Assembly: GCA_023262065.1 (NCBI GenBank)
Contig: JALRDW010000254.1
Coordinates: forward strand, 1 to 5,012
Source of the DNA: Acidimicrobiia bacterium
GTDB lineage: Bacteria > Actinomycetota > Acidimicrobiia > IMCC26256
Length of the DNA stretch: 5,012 bases
Direction of reading: 5' to 3'
Below the pieces are notes generated by a model, which searched no databases, was not told the DNA's origin, and saw only the letters and a program-made list of their open reading frames with translations. This document shows, piece by piece, positions 4,900 through 5,012 of this stretch (position 1 is the stretch's first letter; every line of letters starts with the position of its first letter). The translations under genes and the position numbers were made by a program.

Positions 4900-5012
4900 A
4901 TGCCCGATCCGCACCTGGGGTTCGAGACGATCGGGAACGCGACCCTGATCGTGCACGACGAGGTACCCGTCCTCGTGACCGATCCGTGGATCACCGGCGC
5001 GGCGTACTTCGG
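4900..5012 (+). CDS. MBL-fold metallo-hydrolase, UlaG-like, N-terminal fragment (cut by window end)
   Basis: Only the first 37 codons are inside the window. They read M-P-D-P-H-L-G-F-E-T-I-G-N-A-T-L-I-V-H, then V-L-V-T-D-P-W-I-T-G-A-A-Y-F. The G-N-A-T-x-L-I start, the strand leading to T-D-P-W (26-30) and the following G-x-x-Y-F are the opening beta-hairpin of UlaG-like metallo-beta-lactamase-fold hydrolases. In these, the Asp of T-D-P lies just before the metal-binding H-x-H-x-D-H motif, which would be beyond base 5012. ATG 4900 has GGAGG at 4887-4891 with 8 bases of spacing. The substrate cannot be inferred; this branch includes phospholipase D-like, lactonase-like and nucleotide-processing members. 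It lies 76 bases after DUF1802 on the same strand. Confidence 0.75.
   Translation, partial: MPDPHLGFETIGNATLIVHDEVPVLVTDPWITGAAYF

Noticed and set aside
4137..4994. Upstream extension of the hydrolase frame on the - strand
   Set aside because: It runs through the intergenic region and opposite DUF1802 with no recognisable domain, and a strong ribosome site marks GTG 4136 as the start.
4866..5012. Alternative ATG at 4866 opening a frame to the window end
   Set aside because: The encoded peptide is Arg/Asp-rich with no family match, has no ribosome site, and overlaps the better-supported MBL-fold frame starting at 4900.

Overview
The window is very GC-rich, densely coding bacterial DNA. Codons end mostly in G or C, GTG starts are frequent, gene spacers are short, and at least one gene (probably two) looks leaderless with a TANNNT -10 box. 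This fits a high-GC actinobacterium. My best guess is the Acidimicrobiia, by overall look only; no marker gene here settles it.

Left half (1-3348, + strand): the end of a surface-polysaccharide cluster. It holds the C-terminus of one GT4-type glycosyltransferase, then two complete GT4 glycosyltransferases (368 and 373 aa), then a 300-aa extended-SDR protein that best matches GDP-4-dehydro-6-deoxy-D-mannose reductase (Rmd). The genes are packed head to tail: an ATGA overlap, an 11-base gap, and a 10-base gap with a perfect AGGAGG. The simplest reading is that Rmd makes GDP-D-rhamnose (or a related GDP-deoxyhexose) and the neighbouring transferases add mannose or rhamnose residues to a glycan. 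This resembles the rmd plus three-glycosyltransferase content of the Pseudomonas A-band cluster. GDP-mannose 4,6-dehydratase, which should make the Rmd substrate, is not in the window.

Middle (3354-4136, - strand): an alpha/beta hydrolase convergent with rmd, with only 5 bases between the stop codons. It keeps the catalytic Asp and His motifs, but the nucleophile elbow reads G-S-G-V-G-G, which puts Gly where the usual G-x-S-x-G serine should be.

Right part (4137-5012, + strand): a 96-base divergent promoter region, a complete DUF1802 protein of unknown function (196 aa) with a leaderless-type start, a 76-base spacer with inverted repeats and a likely promoter, and the first 37 codons of an MBL-fold (UlaG-like) metallo-hydrolase cut off by the window edge. 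These genes show no functional link to the sugar genes and look like ordinary chromosome beyond the end of the cluster.

I saw no RNA gene, CRISPR array, insertion sequence or phage feature, and no clear new multi-gene system. The points most worth a second look are the altered nucleophile elbow, the promoter that appears to reuse a stop codon, and the identity of the D-rhamnose cluster.
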